Shown here: one piece after another, positions 8,891 to 17,424 of the stretch
Position numbering within the stretch: the first letter of the stretch is position 1
Layout: each line of letters starts with the position of its first letter
Origin: Clostridiales bacterium
Lineage (GTDB): Bacteria; Bacillota; Clostridia; Saccharofermentanales; Saccharofermentanaceae
Length of the DNA: 64,000 nt
Assembly (NCBI GenBank): GCA_017545245.1
Contig: JAFWPB010000026.1
Location: forward strand, 24,841 to 88,840
Direction of reading: 5' to 3'
The notes under the pieces: generated by a model
Databases searched by the model: none
Seen by the model: only the letters and a program-made list of their open reading frames with translations
What the model was told of the DNA's origin: nothing
Program-made: the position numbers and the translations under genes

Positions 8891-10030
8891 TTACTCGATC
8901 GCATCGATCGTCTGAATCTTTTTCATACCATGGAACAGCGGAATCTGTATGATCGCCAGCATGCATCCGATAACTACCATGATCAAGGGGACCGCTTTCG
9001 GTCTCCAATACCGGACCGAGATACCGATTGGATTATTTACCGCTTTTTCCATGAACAATACACCCAGCCAGGAAACCACGCTACCAAGAAGCACCGCTGC
9101 GCCAATGCTGATCAGCAGTTCTTTTAGCGCCATAATATAGATCTCACCTGTACCAAACCCAATCGAGTGTTCCAGGCACCATTCATTATGTCTGTCCATG
9201 ATGTGGAGCGACATGACCACCACAACACAAATCAGAAGAAGACTTCCGGCTACACCGACAAAAATTGTTCTGACTGTATTCATCGAACCCATCGAATCGT
9301 TATAGTTTTTTTCTGCCTTCGCCAAATCATAATAATATGTACATTCGTATCCAAGTTTTTCAATATCCGGCTTGAAATCATGCGCCGCATCTTTTGAAGT
9401 TAAAAGAAGCATACACACATTGTTCTCTCCGGGATAAGCAATACCAAACACCGGATAACAGCTGGAAGAAACCGTTCCGACGATTTTATATTTTGCTCCC
9501 ATGCCTTTCATCAAAGCACTGTCATCGGGCTGATTTGCACGGACTTTTTCATCTACAACGATCTCACCCGGCTCTTCCGGCATACGGCCGGTCACGAGCT
9601 TTGCATTCAGATCTTCCAGATAATACTCACACTCTTCTTTCTTGCCGAAAAGGTACGCGGAGACCGAAGATTCACCGACCAGAGAATGGATTGTCACATA
9701 CTGGTATCCGTACACCAGGACTTTCTTGACACCATCGATCGTTTCGAGCTTTCCGGTTGCCTCATACATAGTGTTCCATGCTGCATCGAGGAATTCCTCA
9801 TCACTATCAAAATCTTCGGACGTGAATCCTAATCCGATAGATAAATCCCGCTGATGCTGAAACGGAACCTCCCACATCTGACGGAATGGTTCATCCATAC
9901 AGCCGATCAAATAATCCAGCATATACATCATCACCATGAACATCGTAATACTGATGATCAATGCCGATGTACGTCCTTTATTATTCCGGATATACGGCAG
10001 TGGAGATAATTTCATTTTCTTCGCACGCAT
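8891..10030 (-). CDS. ABC transporter permease, FtsX/MacB type
   Basis: 379 residues, first gene of the exporter unit. One N-terminal helix (ALIISITMFMVMMYMLDYL), a long extracytoplasmic region, and helices near residues 255-278 (VAGSLLLICVVVVMSLHI), 305-330 and 350-370. It is a divergent partner of the second permease, as in BceAB-like or MacB-like systems with two different membrane subunits. A GAAGGAG lies eleven bases before the ATG; a Met five codons in is an alternative start. The 24-bp repeat array just upstream is a likely regulator-binding region. Confidence 0.87.
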   Translation of the reverse strand: MRAKKMKLSPLPYIRNNKGRTSALIISITMFMVMMYMLDYLIGCMDEPFRQMWEVPFQHQRDLSIGLGFTSEDFDSDEEFLDAAWNTMYEATGKLETIDGVKKVLVYGYQYVTIHSLVGESSVSAYLFGKKEECEYYLEDLNAKLVTGRMPEEPGEIVVDEKVRANQPDDSALMKGMGAKYKIVGTVSSSCYPVFGIAYPGENNVCMLLLTSKDAAHDFKPDIEKLGYECTYYYDLAKAEKNYNDSMGSMNTVRTIFVGVAGSLLLICVVVVMSLHIMDRHNEWCLEHSIGFGTGEIYIMALKELLISIGAAVLLGSVVSWLGVLFMEKAVNNPIGISVRYWRPKAVPLIMVVIGCMLAIIQIPLFHGMKKIQTIDAIE

Positions 10031-10077
10031 CCAAATACACGCTCCTTCGTTTCACTTGCCATAACTTTACTAAACTT

Positions 10078-10133
10078 GTCATATCGGCAAAAGTTACTCA
10101 GGTCATATCTTTCACTATGACCGGCGTCATATC
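10078..10133 (-). repeat. Three GTCATATC direct repeats, 24-bp period
   Basis: GTCATATC occurs at 10078, 10102 and 10126 on the plus strand (GATATGAC on the coding strand of the transporter), with starts exactly 24 bp apart. An extra ATGAC/GTCAT inverted pair surrounds the third copy. The array lies directly upstream of the ABC operon and just downstream of the response regulator terminator. A binding site for the adjacent LuxR-type regulator is the simplest inference. Confidence 0.7.
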
Positions 10134-10147
10134 GTGATCCAAAAGCG

Positions 10148-10190
10148 CAAAAAGAGGCGTTCCCCATGTGACCGTAGTCACGGGAACGCC
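10148..10190 (-). terminator. Terminator after the response regulator gene
   Basis: Coding-strand GGCGTTCCC (10190-10182) pairs with GGGAACGCC (10164-10156), with an inner GTGAC/GTCAC stem, and is followed by TCTTTTT. It separates the two-component operon from the exporter operon. Confidence 0.85.
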
Positions 10191-10217
10191 TACCAAACGT
10201 TCGTTGATTCGTTTTCT

Positions 10218-10943
10218 TCAGAACTTGAATTCCTGCAATTTCAACACAAGACGCGTGCGGTCATGCTCGTCCATTTTATCGTAGATATTCGAAACATAGT
10301 TCTTCACAGTCCCTTCGCTGATAAAGAGGATCGACGCGATCTGCGCATTCGTACAGCCTTCGCAGATCAGCCGGCAAATCTCGATCTCACGTTCGGTGAT
10401 ACCGGCATCTTTCAATTCCTGCACATTTTTCTTTGCGGCTTCTGAAGAAGCGTTCTTCTCTTTTGCAGCAGAAGCGCTTACCCCTTCGGCACTTCCCGAA
10501 GCTGTTCCACTTTCCGGACTGACCCCGGAAGCGAGCATGGCATTTAACTTCTGCATAACTTTCTGATCCAGCACGCTCTGCCCCTTGACCGCCTGTGCAA
10601 CCGCGTTCAGGATCGCATCTTTTCCCGAATCTTTCAGAAGATATCCGGTCGCACCGCCGGCAATGGCATTGGCAATATTCTTTTCATCATAAAAAGTGGT
10701 AAGCACGATGATCTTTACCTGAGGAAAATCTGCATGTACTTTCGGAATCAGCTCGATTCCGCCCATACCTGGCATATTCAGATCGACCAGCATCAGGTCC
10801 GGCACCTCTTTTTGAAGGCTCTCCAATGCTTCCATGCCATTTCCGGCTTTTCCGCAGACCTCATAATCTCCCGACATCGTCAGAATGATCTCCAGACTCT
10901 CCAGAAGTAAAGGTTCATCATCAACTAACAGTATCTTTGCCAT
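10218..10943 (-). CDS. Response regulator, NarL/FixJ family
   Basis: 241 residues. The receiver domain carries the acidic pair in LLVDDEPLL, the phospho-acceptor Asp54 in MLVDLNMPGMGG and the switch Lys in YLLKDSGKD. An Ala/Ser-rich linker (about residues 140-175) leads to a LuxR-type helix-turn-helix (ITEREIEICRLICEG, NAQIASILFISEGTVKNYV). ATG 10943 has GGAGG seven bases upstream and lies just after the kinase stop, so the two are coupled. It probably controls the downstream exporter genes. Confidence 0.94.
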   Translation of the reverse strand: MAKILLVDDEPLLLESLEIILTMSGDYEVCGKAGNGMEALESLQKEVPDLMLVDLNMPGMGGIELIPKVHADFPQVKIIVLTTFYDEKNIANAIAGGATGYLLKDSGKDAILNAVAQAVKGQSVLDQKVMQKLNAMLASGVSPESGTASGSAEGVSASAAKEKNASSEAAKKNVQELKDAGITEREIEICRLICEGCTNAQIASILFISEGTVKNYVSNIYDKMDEHDRTRLVLKLQEFKF

Positions 10944-10945
10944 AT

Positions 10946-12142
10946 TCACCCCTCCAGTGGTAAGGAAAGACTAACCACAAAACCATCTTCACTCTCGATC
11001 ACACAGGAACCGCCGCACGTTTCCGCATAGTCACGCATCTTCCGCAGGCCATACCCCTGGTTCATCTTACTTTTCTTCTCTTCCAGTGAGATCTTACCCC
11101 AGCCGTTTCCATTATCCTGTACTTTTAACCGCACATTCTTCTCATCATACACAAAAGTGACCACGAAGATTTTTGCCTCTCCGTGCTTCACTCCGTTTGT
11201 CAAAAGTTCTGAAAGCGAGCTGCTCAGAAATGAGGCCACATCGATCGGGATCCGGTCCTCGCTGTCGATCTGCGCGAAATTGTGATAGACCTTCACATCC
11301 GTATCCATCATGAATTCTTTTGTCATTGTATCAAGCGATTTCATATAGTCCGAAAGCATGATCTTGTCATCCTCCGCATCCAGCGTACGGACTACGCTTC
11401 GGACAGACGTAATCGCCTCATGCACCCTGCTGTTGGCCACTTCGATCTTCTCAATCGCCCGTTCCTGATCGTTCGGCACCAGCATGGACGCAGCATCCAG
11501 CGTGACTGTCGCCGCAGAAAGAGTATGTCCCACATAGTTATGGATATCCCGGGAGATCCGTTCTCTCTCTTCCAGTCTGGCATTCCGCTCGTTGAGCTTC
11601 TGTGATTTAGCGATTTCTTCACGAAGGCTTCTCTGCTCCATCGCTTCCACAGCTGCAGAAGTCAGTGCCCGTTCCAGCTTCTGATCCGTCGTTTTCATTC
11701 TTCGCATAAGCAAAAGCAAGACTTCCAAAATAAGATAGACCGATATCAATAGGATCCCTGAAAGAATCGTCACCGAAAGACTTGGTTTCTTCATCAGAAC
11801 ATAGAAGATCATGGCAAATACACACATTCCCAAGCTTGCCGCCCGGCATAAATTCTTCTGTTCGAAAAGCACTCCCGCTATGGGCAAAAGGCCAATGGCG
11901 CCGATATACCAGTACGGAAGAAGAATCACGGCCGCAAAAGAAAACATGATTAAAACTACCTTAGAAACCAGTAAAACTTTGTCTTCCATAAAAAAGGAAA
12001 GGTTCAAAAACAGCATCGCCAATGCAAAATATACACCACCGAGGAAAAAGCCGCTATGAATGAACAGGAGGACGCTCTGGGCAAGTATCCCCAACATCGC
12101 CCCATGCCACAATATCTGTTTTTCGACGGAATCTATACTCAA
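10946..12142 (-). CDS. Sensor histidine kinase, NarL-partner type (HisKA_3)
   Basis: 398 residues. Several hydrophobic helices fill residues 10-145 with almost no extracytoplasmic loop, so signals may be sensed within the membrane. A coiled coil follows, then the dimerisation box ERERISRDIHNYVGH with His201 as phospho-acceptor, and a HATPase_c domain (LSELLTNGVKHGEA, VQDNGNGWG). The start is a TTG at 12142, nine bases after GGGAG; that ribosome-binding site lies in the 3' arm of a terminator-like hairpin. It forms an operon with the response regulator. Confidence 0.93.
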   Translation of the reverse strand: MSIDSVEKQILWHGAMLGILAQSVLLFIHSGFFLGGVYFALAMLFLNLSFFMEDKVLLVSKVVLIMFSFAAVILLPYWYIGAIGLLPIAGVLFEQKNLCRAASLGMCVFAMIFYVLMKKPSLSVTILSGILLISVYLILEVLLLLMRRMKTTDQKLERALTSAAVEAMEQRSLREEIAKSQKLNERNARLEERERISRDIHNYVGHTLSAATVTLDAASMLVPNDQERAIEKIEVANSRVHEAITSVRSVVRTLDAEDDKIMLSDYMKSLDTMTKEFMMDTDVKVYHNFAQIDSEDRIPIDVASFLSSSLSELLTNGVKHGEAKIFVVTFVYDEKNVRLKVQDNGNGWGKISLEEKKSKMNQGYGLRKMRDYAETCGGSCVIESEDGFVVSLSLPLEG

Positions 12143-12146
12143 CGAT

Positions 12147-12195
12147 AAAAACTCCCTTCCCCTCGCATATCTCTATTATACACGAAGGAAAGGGA
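12147..12195 (-). terminator. Terminator hairpin after the lipoprotein gene
   Basis: A 13-bp stem with two wobble pairs on the minus strand (12195-12183 with 12165-12153), followed by GTTTTT. It ends the transglutaminase-like lipoprotein transcript. Its 3' arm also contains the ribosome-binding site of the kinase gene, and its loop contains TATAAT (12180-12175), so it may have a second role for the kinase. Confidence 0.65.
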
Positions 12196-12225
12196 TTCGA
12201 TGAAACTCATCTTATATGTACCGGA

Positions 12226-13341
12226 TCAGATATAGATATGCACATATTCCTTCTTGCCGGTGGCGACGGTGTCGTCGTCAACTTCATGTTCGATCAGGAT
12301 CTGTTCCTGTGTCAGCATAAAGAAACGGATCCATTCAGAAGAACCTACTTCTCCAAGCTCGTCTGCCCAGGTAATATCTACGTGATATGTGCCTTCCGGA
12401 ACTTTTACGAGATTCCAGGCATGTCCGATCCCTCTATATATTCCACTCACTGTCTTGCAATAAAGGTTGGCCCTCTGACAAAGGTATTGCATCGCAGCAG
12501 CATAGCCTGCACAAACCGATTTTCCGCCCATTATGCCTGCCCAGGGTGCCGCCTGAACAGATGCATATCCGTCATAGTCATAGTCCTCATTATTTGAAAT
12601 CTGTTCTGCCAGATAATAATACTTCTCATAGGCGGTCATATCATCCGTCAGGCCGGACAAGATCTCATCCACTTTCTTATAGAAGGCATCCATACCAGCT
12701 TTCACATCATCAATATCGTGGCTTGGATCCTGATCTTCCCATTTGCAGAAGTATTCCAACCGGATACCACTCAAATCTCCGTTATCATCAGAAACTTCAA
12801 CAAGATTATAGTAATTCATGTAGTCAAGATGCATCCTGTCAATGACACCCGCACAAAATAGAATGTCATCCATATAGTCATAGCCAAGTTCTTTTCGGTC
12901 ATAATAATGCGGTTCAAACTTAGCGATCTTGTCACCTAGATCATCGTAGATCTTTCTCTGTTGCTCGGTCATCTCCGGTAATTCCAGTTCCTCGTAAGGA
13001 TAACAGGTCAGATCCCGATTCGGGTCAATGGTTTCGGTCGTCGGCTCCGGTTCCGGTTCAGTAGTCGGTTCTTCTGTTGTCGTGGTTACTTCAGTAGTAG
13101 TTGCTTCTGTTGTGGTTGTCGCTTCCGTCGTGGTTGTCGCTTCCGTCGTGGTTGTCGCTTCCGTCGTTGTCTCTGTAGTTTCTTCCGCTGTAGCGGGTGT
13201 AGTAGCAGCGGCCGACGTCGTTTCACTTACTTTAGCCGTCTCTTCTTTCTTCGCGCAGGAGGCCATTACTGAAACCATCATGGCTACTGACAAAACCAGA
13301 CTTACTGTTTTCGTTCCGAGGTTATTCTTCTTTCTCAACAT
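12226..13341 (-). CDS. Lipoprotein with transglutaminase-like domain
   Basis: 371 residues. A signal peptide with lipobox (MMVSVMASC) is followed by a Thr-rich linker built from repeats of TTTTEA (about residues 55-105), which should hold the domain away from the membrane. The C-terminal half resembles microbial transglutaminase-like cysteine protease domains: the Cys in GGKSVCAGYAAAMQYLC, the His in GIGHAWNLV and the Asp in YHVDITWAD form the usual triad in order. Likely role: peptide-bond or cross-link chemistry at the cell surface, substrate unknown. Transcribed alone. Confidence 0.82.
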   Translation of the reverse strand: MLRKKNNLGTKTVSLVLSVAMMVSVMASCAKKEETAKVSETTSAAATTPATAEETTETTTEATTTTEATTTTEATTTTEATTTEVTTTTEEPTTEPEPEPTTETIDPNRDLTCYPYEELELPEMTEQQRKIYDDLGDKIAKFEPHYYDRKELGYDYMDDILFCAGVIDRMHLDYMNYYNLVEVSDDNGDLSGIRLEYFCKWEDQDPSHDIDDVKAGMDAFYKKVDEILSGLTDDMTAYEKYYYLAEQISNNEDYDYDGYASVQAAPWAGIMGGKSVCAGYAAAMQYLCQRANLYCKTVSGIYRGIGHAWNLVKVPEGTYHVDITWADELGEVGSSEWIRFFMLTQEQILIEHEVDDDTVATGKKEYVHIYI

Positions 13342-13389
13342 AGATCCTTTTACTTCTCTTTCCTTTCCGATTCAAAAAAACTGTTCCTG

Positions 13390-14133
13390 TTATAATCTGA
13401 TCGAATCGCCATCCTGGCAGATCTTCTCGATTGTTCTGTCCTTGATGCGATAGGCTTCACCATAAAGTATCTCACCAGATCCGTCATTTACAATATAACT
13501 TCCGTCATTTAAGGCGATAAATTCGTGTCCCACACTGTCATCAAACGTTATATCGTCGATCAGACGTTTTCCGTCAAGATATTCATTCCGAAGCGACTGG
13601 AAATGCGGATAGATCTGGACTTTCGTTAATCCGAGGCCGGATATCCATCGCTGAAAGTCCGGATCGATTGATTCGCCCGGCAATTCCGGTCCGGCATAAA
13701 CAGTCTCGGCACAATTCATCGAACCCGCACTCCACGCGAGAACTAATCCTTCAAAATCAGAGAGTTTCTCACGAAGTCTGATCTTTTTGAAAAAAACATT
13801 CTGCGTAGGCACATGTCCGCCGGTCAGGATGATTACGTCAGTTTCATCGATCCGCTCCGCTTCCTGCTCGTTACGGTCATCGCACATCACGACACGGGAA
13901 CAAGTCAGACCACTCATTGGAAGAGCCCGTCGGAAACAAGAAAAGACATCGTCATTCTTTTCGTGATCATCCGGTGATGCGCAGAGCATCAGGACTCTGG
14001 ACTCCGGCTTCCAATACTCGCGTATCCGGTTCAAAAGACCATTTGCTTCTGCCAGAACAGAAGGATGCCGTTTCCCCTCCACCTTGATGCAGCCACCAAG
14101 CCAGCTCGTTAAAAATACTGTTTTCTCCGCCAT
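13390..14133 (-). CDS. Peptidase S51-like protein (class I glutamine amidotransferase fold)
   Basis: 247 residues. VLAWSAGSMN holds the candidate nucleophile Ser135 in the position of the PepE/cyanophycinase nucleophile elbow, and DVIILTGGHVPTQN matches the preceding GG turn of the family. No signal peptide. PepE acts on Asp-X dipeptides; similarity here is by motif only, so the substrate is not known. GGGAG lies nine bases before the ATG. It follows the GH39 gene on the same strand at short distance, possibly cotranscribed with it. Confidence 0.75.
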   Translation of the reverse strand: MAEKTVFLTSWLGGCIKVEGKRHPSVLAEANGLLNRIREYWKPESRVLMLCASPDDHEKNDDVFSCFRRALPMSGLTCSRVVMCDDRNEQEAERIDETDVIILTGGHVPTQNVFFKKIRLREKLSDFEGLVLAWSAGSMNCAETVYAGPELPGESIDPDFQRWISGLGLTKVQIYPHFQSLRNEYLDGKRLIDDITFDDSVGHEFIALNDGSYIVNDGSGEILYGEAYRIKDRTIEKICQDGDSIRL

Positions 14134-14180
14134 AGATTTCTTCTCCCGCTCTTCTTTTCCTCAAATGCCAACTTTCAAAA

Positions 14181-15677
14181 TCAATTTGATCCCCGAACCA
14201 CTCTTGAATAATCGTAACCTTGATCCGTGGTCATCTCACAGGATTTCAATGTGAAGTATTCCACACCGAAACCACGGATACTGAAGTCCAGTTTCACATC
14301 TCCGTCAGTTGCCGTCATGATCTTCGAAGTGATCAGTGGAGAATCTGCCCGTTTCAGAAGTTCAAGCTGGGCTTGAGATGGTGCAGCAGGCTCTCCAATA
14401 TCGTGCCAAAGCTTCAAAGGATTGGTGGTAACCGGATCTACCGTTTGACGGATACAGGTCTGCTTTTTCTCTTTTACAGGCAATGTAAAACTCTTCTTCA
14501 GCGTTTTCTTTTCCCTGTTCCAGACAATACCACGGATTTCTTTCTTATCCTCACTCTCGACGATCACGCAGTCTTCGTCCTTATAAATGCAGCGTCCCGA
14601 CAATTCCTGCAATCTTTTAAAGAATGCAAATGTCCAGAAAGTCGGCTTTCTTACGCCACCGGCTGCAACAAGGCCGAATCCACCATGGAACTGGGTATGT
14701 GGAATACCTGCTTCTTCAAATACATCTCCAAAAGTCCAGTAGGAATAGGATTCATTGACATCACCAAGATGCGATAACTGGTGAGCAATATACGCCGCAT
14801 TCTCGTTCGTATCGTGGATCGGGTTGGTAGGTGTATAAGAAGTATTAAACTCCGTAATATGGATCGGCAGCCCTTTGAACTCTTTATAAGAATCAATTGC
14901 TACACGTGACGTTTTCAGGTTGTCAAAACCCAGGAAAGGATCAGACAGTTTCTGATATGTAAAATGACCTTTGAACTGAGGCAATTCCGTCGTGTAATGG
15001 TGTCTGGTGATAAAGTCCGGAGAAAGCTTCTCCTTGCGGCAGAAATCCAGGAAACTTCTGATCCAGAACTCATCTTTCACGCCGCATACGGCAGGTCCGC
15101 CGACCTGAAAACGGGAATCGACCTTTTTCACCGCTTCAAAGGTGATCTTAAACAATTTGAAGTATTCTTCCATATCGGCATCTTTCCAGAAACCAGGAAG
15201 GTTCGGTTCGTTCCAGACCTCGACCGGCCAGTTTACGACACGGTCACGGCCATATCGGTCACAGAGATGGGTAAGCGTCGTCATGACCAGTTCAGCCCAC
15301 TTCTCATAGCTTTTCGGAGGGGTGACATTTCCCTTCCAGTAGAAAATCGTTTGTGTACCAGATGCCAGTGCACCAGGCATAAAACCGAGTTCGAGAAAAG
15401 GCTCGATCCCCTGCTCGATATAGCTGTCCATTACACGGTCAAGATAGGTGAAATTGTAGCAGAAAGATCTCTTCTTTCCCCATCTTTTTTCTTCGTAAAT
15501 ACCCATATCCTCGCAAAAGAGTCCATGTCCGCGGATATGCTTAAATCCGATTTCTTCCTGGACGATCCGCAATTCGTCCTGGTATTCCTTGGTAAGTGCC
15601 AGGCCCATACGTCCTGTTCCTACGCAGAAGTCTACATTGTTATGAAACGTATATTTCTTCTTTCTGTCAATTCTCAT
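14181..15677 (-). CDS. GH39 beta-xylosidase-like glycoside hydrolase
   Basis: 498 residues. The segment WPVEVWNEPNLPGFW holds the acid/base Glu after Asn (near residue 165), and LPIHITEFNTSY the nucleophile Glu (near 275), as in GH39 beta-xylosidases of clan GH-A. Also typical are FCVGTGRMGLALTKEY, HIRGHGLFCEDMGIY and YWTFGDVFEEAGI. No signal peptide, so it probably acts on imported xylo-oligosaccharides. Start ATG 15677 is preceded by GGAGG at seven bases; the upstream in-frame extension is not needed. Fits with xylulokinase and GH3 elsewhere in the window. Confidence 0.88.
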   Translation of the reverse strand: MRIDRKKKYTFHNNVDFCVGTGRMGLALTKEYQDELRIVQEEIGFKHIRGHGLFCEDMGIYEEKRWGKKRSFCYNFTYLDRVMDSYIEQGIEPFLELGFMPGALASGTQTIFYWKGNVTPPKSYEKWAELVMTTLTHLCDRYGRDRVVNWPVEVWNEPNLPGFWKDADMEEYFKLFKITFEAVKKVDSRFQVGGPAVCGVKDEFWIRSFLDFCRKEKLSPDFITRHHYTTELPQFKGHFTYQKLSDPFLGFDNLKTSRVAIDSYKEFKGLPIHITEFNTSYTPTNPIHDTNENAAYIAHQLSHLGDVNESYSYWTFGDVFEEAGIPHTQFHGGFGLVAAGGVRKPTFWTFAFFKRLQELSGRCIYKDEDCVIVESEDKKEIRGIVWNREKKTLKKSFTLPVKEKKQTCIRQTVDPVTTNPLKLWHDIGEPAAPSQAQLELLKRADSPLITSKIMTATDGDVKLDFSIRGFGVEYFTLKSCEMTTDQGYDYSRVVRGSN

Positions 15678-15789
15678 AAGTGTTCCTCCCACTAGCAATA
15701 CAGTTTATACTGAGACTTCTAAAACATTTTACACTAAAATCAATGACTGAGCAGTAAAACTTTCCATCCGATCTTTTCAGATACTTCTT

Positions 15790-16560
15790 TTACAGTTTTC
15801 TCGCCTTTATGCAAAACGAAATCGGCAGCATCTTTGCTTTTCTCGTCTTGGGATCCAGATCTCCTTCTGCATTAATAGATGCCTGATCGCTTTCTTCAAC
15901 GAGTTGTTCGATGACAAATCCGGCTTTGGCCAAAGCATTGATGTATGTCGATATTTTTCGATTGCACAGAATAATCTCGCTGTCATCGACCGGCATCGCA
16001 AAGTACGACTCATCAAAATAGCTTTTCGTCATCACGAGTTTGTCTTCATCAAAGACGTCTTTTCTCTCTTTGCATGACCAGGCAATGCAGTAATTCAGCG
16101 TGTGATGCCAGCTGAAAATGAAGATGCCGTCTTTCTTCAGATAAGAAGCGATCTTATCAAAAGTACCCTGCAAATCTGTAGTCCAGCCGATTCCATAGAT
16201 GGAATACACATAGTCAAAATACTCTTTCGGAACATCCAGTTCATCTTCCATTTTTGCGCAAATCAACTTGGCCGAACAGCCGTTGTCCGCAAGAAGTCCG
16301 GAAGCGTTGTCGAGCTGCTTCTGGGAAAGATCGATTCCCCACAGTTCTTTTGCACCTTTATTCGCGTTATAAAGTAATGAATGACCGCTTCCGCAGCATA
16401 TCTCCAGCATGCTTTTCCCACTTACATCACCAAACAGATGCAAGTCGTCTTCTGTCGGGAAACGCACACCATACTCCGGCAGTGCTGTGGTTCCAAACCA
16501 CAGATCCGCGTGCTCATCCCAGTAGTTCTTATTCACTTCGATTATTTCTTCATCACGCAT
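15790..16560 (-). CDS. SAM-dependent methyltransferase (class I)
   Basis: 256 residues from ATG 16560, which has GGAG nine bases upstream and follows the stop of the phosphoesterase gene. Motif I MLEICCGSGHSLLYNA binds SAM; GIDLSQKQLDNA, YVYSIYGIGW and SYLKKDGIFIFSWHH are the following class I motifs. Similar to UbiE/Methyltransf_11 and 25 enzymes with small-molecule substrates, but the acceptor is unknown. In the same direction and close to the phosphoesterase gene, so probably cotranscribed. Confidence 0.85.
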   Translation of the reverse strand: MRDEEIIEVNKNYWDEHADLWFGTTALPEYGVRFPTEDDLHLFGDVSGKSMLEICCGSGHSLLYNANKGAKELWGIDLSQKQLDNASGLLADNGCSAKLICAKMEDELDVPKEYFDYVYSIYGIGWTTDLQGTFDKIASYLKKDGIFIFSWHHTLNYCIAWSCKERKDVFDEDKLVMTKSYFDESYFAMPVDDSEIILCNRKISTYINALAKAGFVIEQLVEESDQASINAEGDLDPKTRKAKMLPISFCIKARKL

Positions 16561-16576
16561 TGCAGTAAACTCCACT

Positions 16577-17398
16577 TTAGATTTCAAACACGACGATTTC
16601 CGGATTATTAAAGAAACGGGGCAAAGGCGTGCTTTCTCTTGCCAGACCGCGGCTGACGATGAGATACTCTCCCGGTTTCAACTCGTAAAGCCCGCTGACA
16701 TACTTCGCGAAGAAACCCTGATCCGGAGCATATACTCCTCTGTTCAGAAACGGGACCCGGATTTGTCCGGCATGGGCATGTCCGGAAAGGATCAGATCAA
16801 AATCATACTGCGTGTACACATCTACTTTTTCGGGACGATGCGTAAGCAGGATCTTATAGGCATCCTCTGTTGTTTCCAACCAGGCCTGATCCATTTGTTT
16901 CTTCCAGTCTTCCAAAAATAAATATGTAGGGTCATCGACACCACATACATTGATCTTTTTCCCATTGATCGTAATCGAGGAACAAGCACCTCGAAGAACT
17001 GTTATGCCAAGACTTTCGGTATATGCGCACATTTCATCAACACGGCCGCTCCAGTATTCATGGTTGCCTGTCACATAAAAACAAGGGCAGATATTCACAA
17101 TTGTTTTCAGAAAGACCTTTGTGTTTTCATCGTCGAGTTTATCGTCAAAGATATCTCCACCGAGAAAGATAATGTCCGGCTCCTGCTTCTTGATCAAAGA
17201 CACAAGTGTTTTCTGGTCTTTTCCATAACTGCATGAATGCAGGTCAGTGACCAGGACACATTTGACCGAAGGATCAGTCGTGTTCGGTATTTGAATCTTC
17301 TCGGTCACCGGGATCTCAAAAAGCAGAGAGATTCCGACGAACGCAAGTATGATTCCAAGTAGTATGAGTAGTCTTCTTTTTCGTGTTTTCTTATCCAT
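16577..17398 (-). CDS. Membrane-anchored metallophosphoesterase (YkuE-like)
   Basis: 273 residues. An N-terminal helix (LLILLGIILAFVGISLLF) anchors the protein. The calcineurin-like metal sites appear in order: VTDLHSCSYGKDQ (DxH), FLGGDIFDD (GD), YVTGNHEYWSGR (GNHE), ILLTHRPEK and ILSGHAHAGQIRVP (GHxH). The GHAHAGQIR form is typical of the YkuE/YaeI group of lipid-related phosphoesterases. Followed by the methyltransferase gene at 17 bases. Confidence 0.92.
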   Translation of the reverse strand: MDKKTRKRRLLILLGIILAFVGISLLFEIPVTEKIQIPNTTDPSVKCVLVTDLHSCSYGKDQKTLVSLIKKQEPDIIFLGGDIFDDKLDDENTKVFLKTIVNICPCFYVTGNHEYWSGRVDEMCAYTESLGITVLRGACSSITINGKKINVCGVDDPTYLFLEDWKKQMDQAWLETTEDAYKILLTHRPEKVDVYTQYDFDLILSGHAHAGQIRVPFLNRGVYAPDQGFFAKYVSGLYELKPGEYLIVSRGLARESTPLPRFFNNPEIVVFEI

Positions 17399-17424
17399 GG
17401 TTATACATATTCAATGCATATCGG

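Noticed and set aside
13040..13170. Regular short repeats that could suggest a CRISPR or satellite array
   Set aside because: They encode the TTTTEA linker of the lipoprotein in frame, with no spacers.
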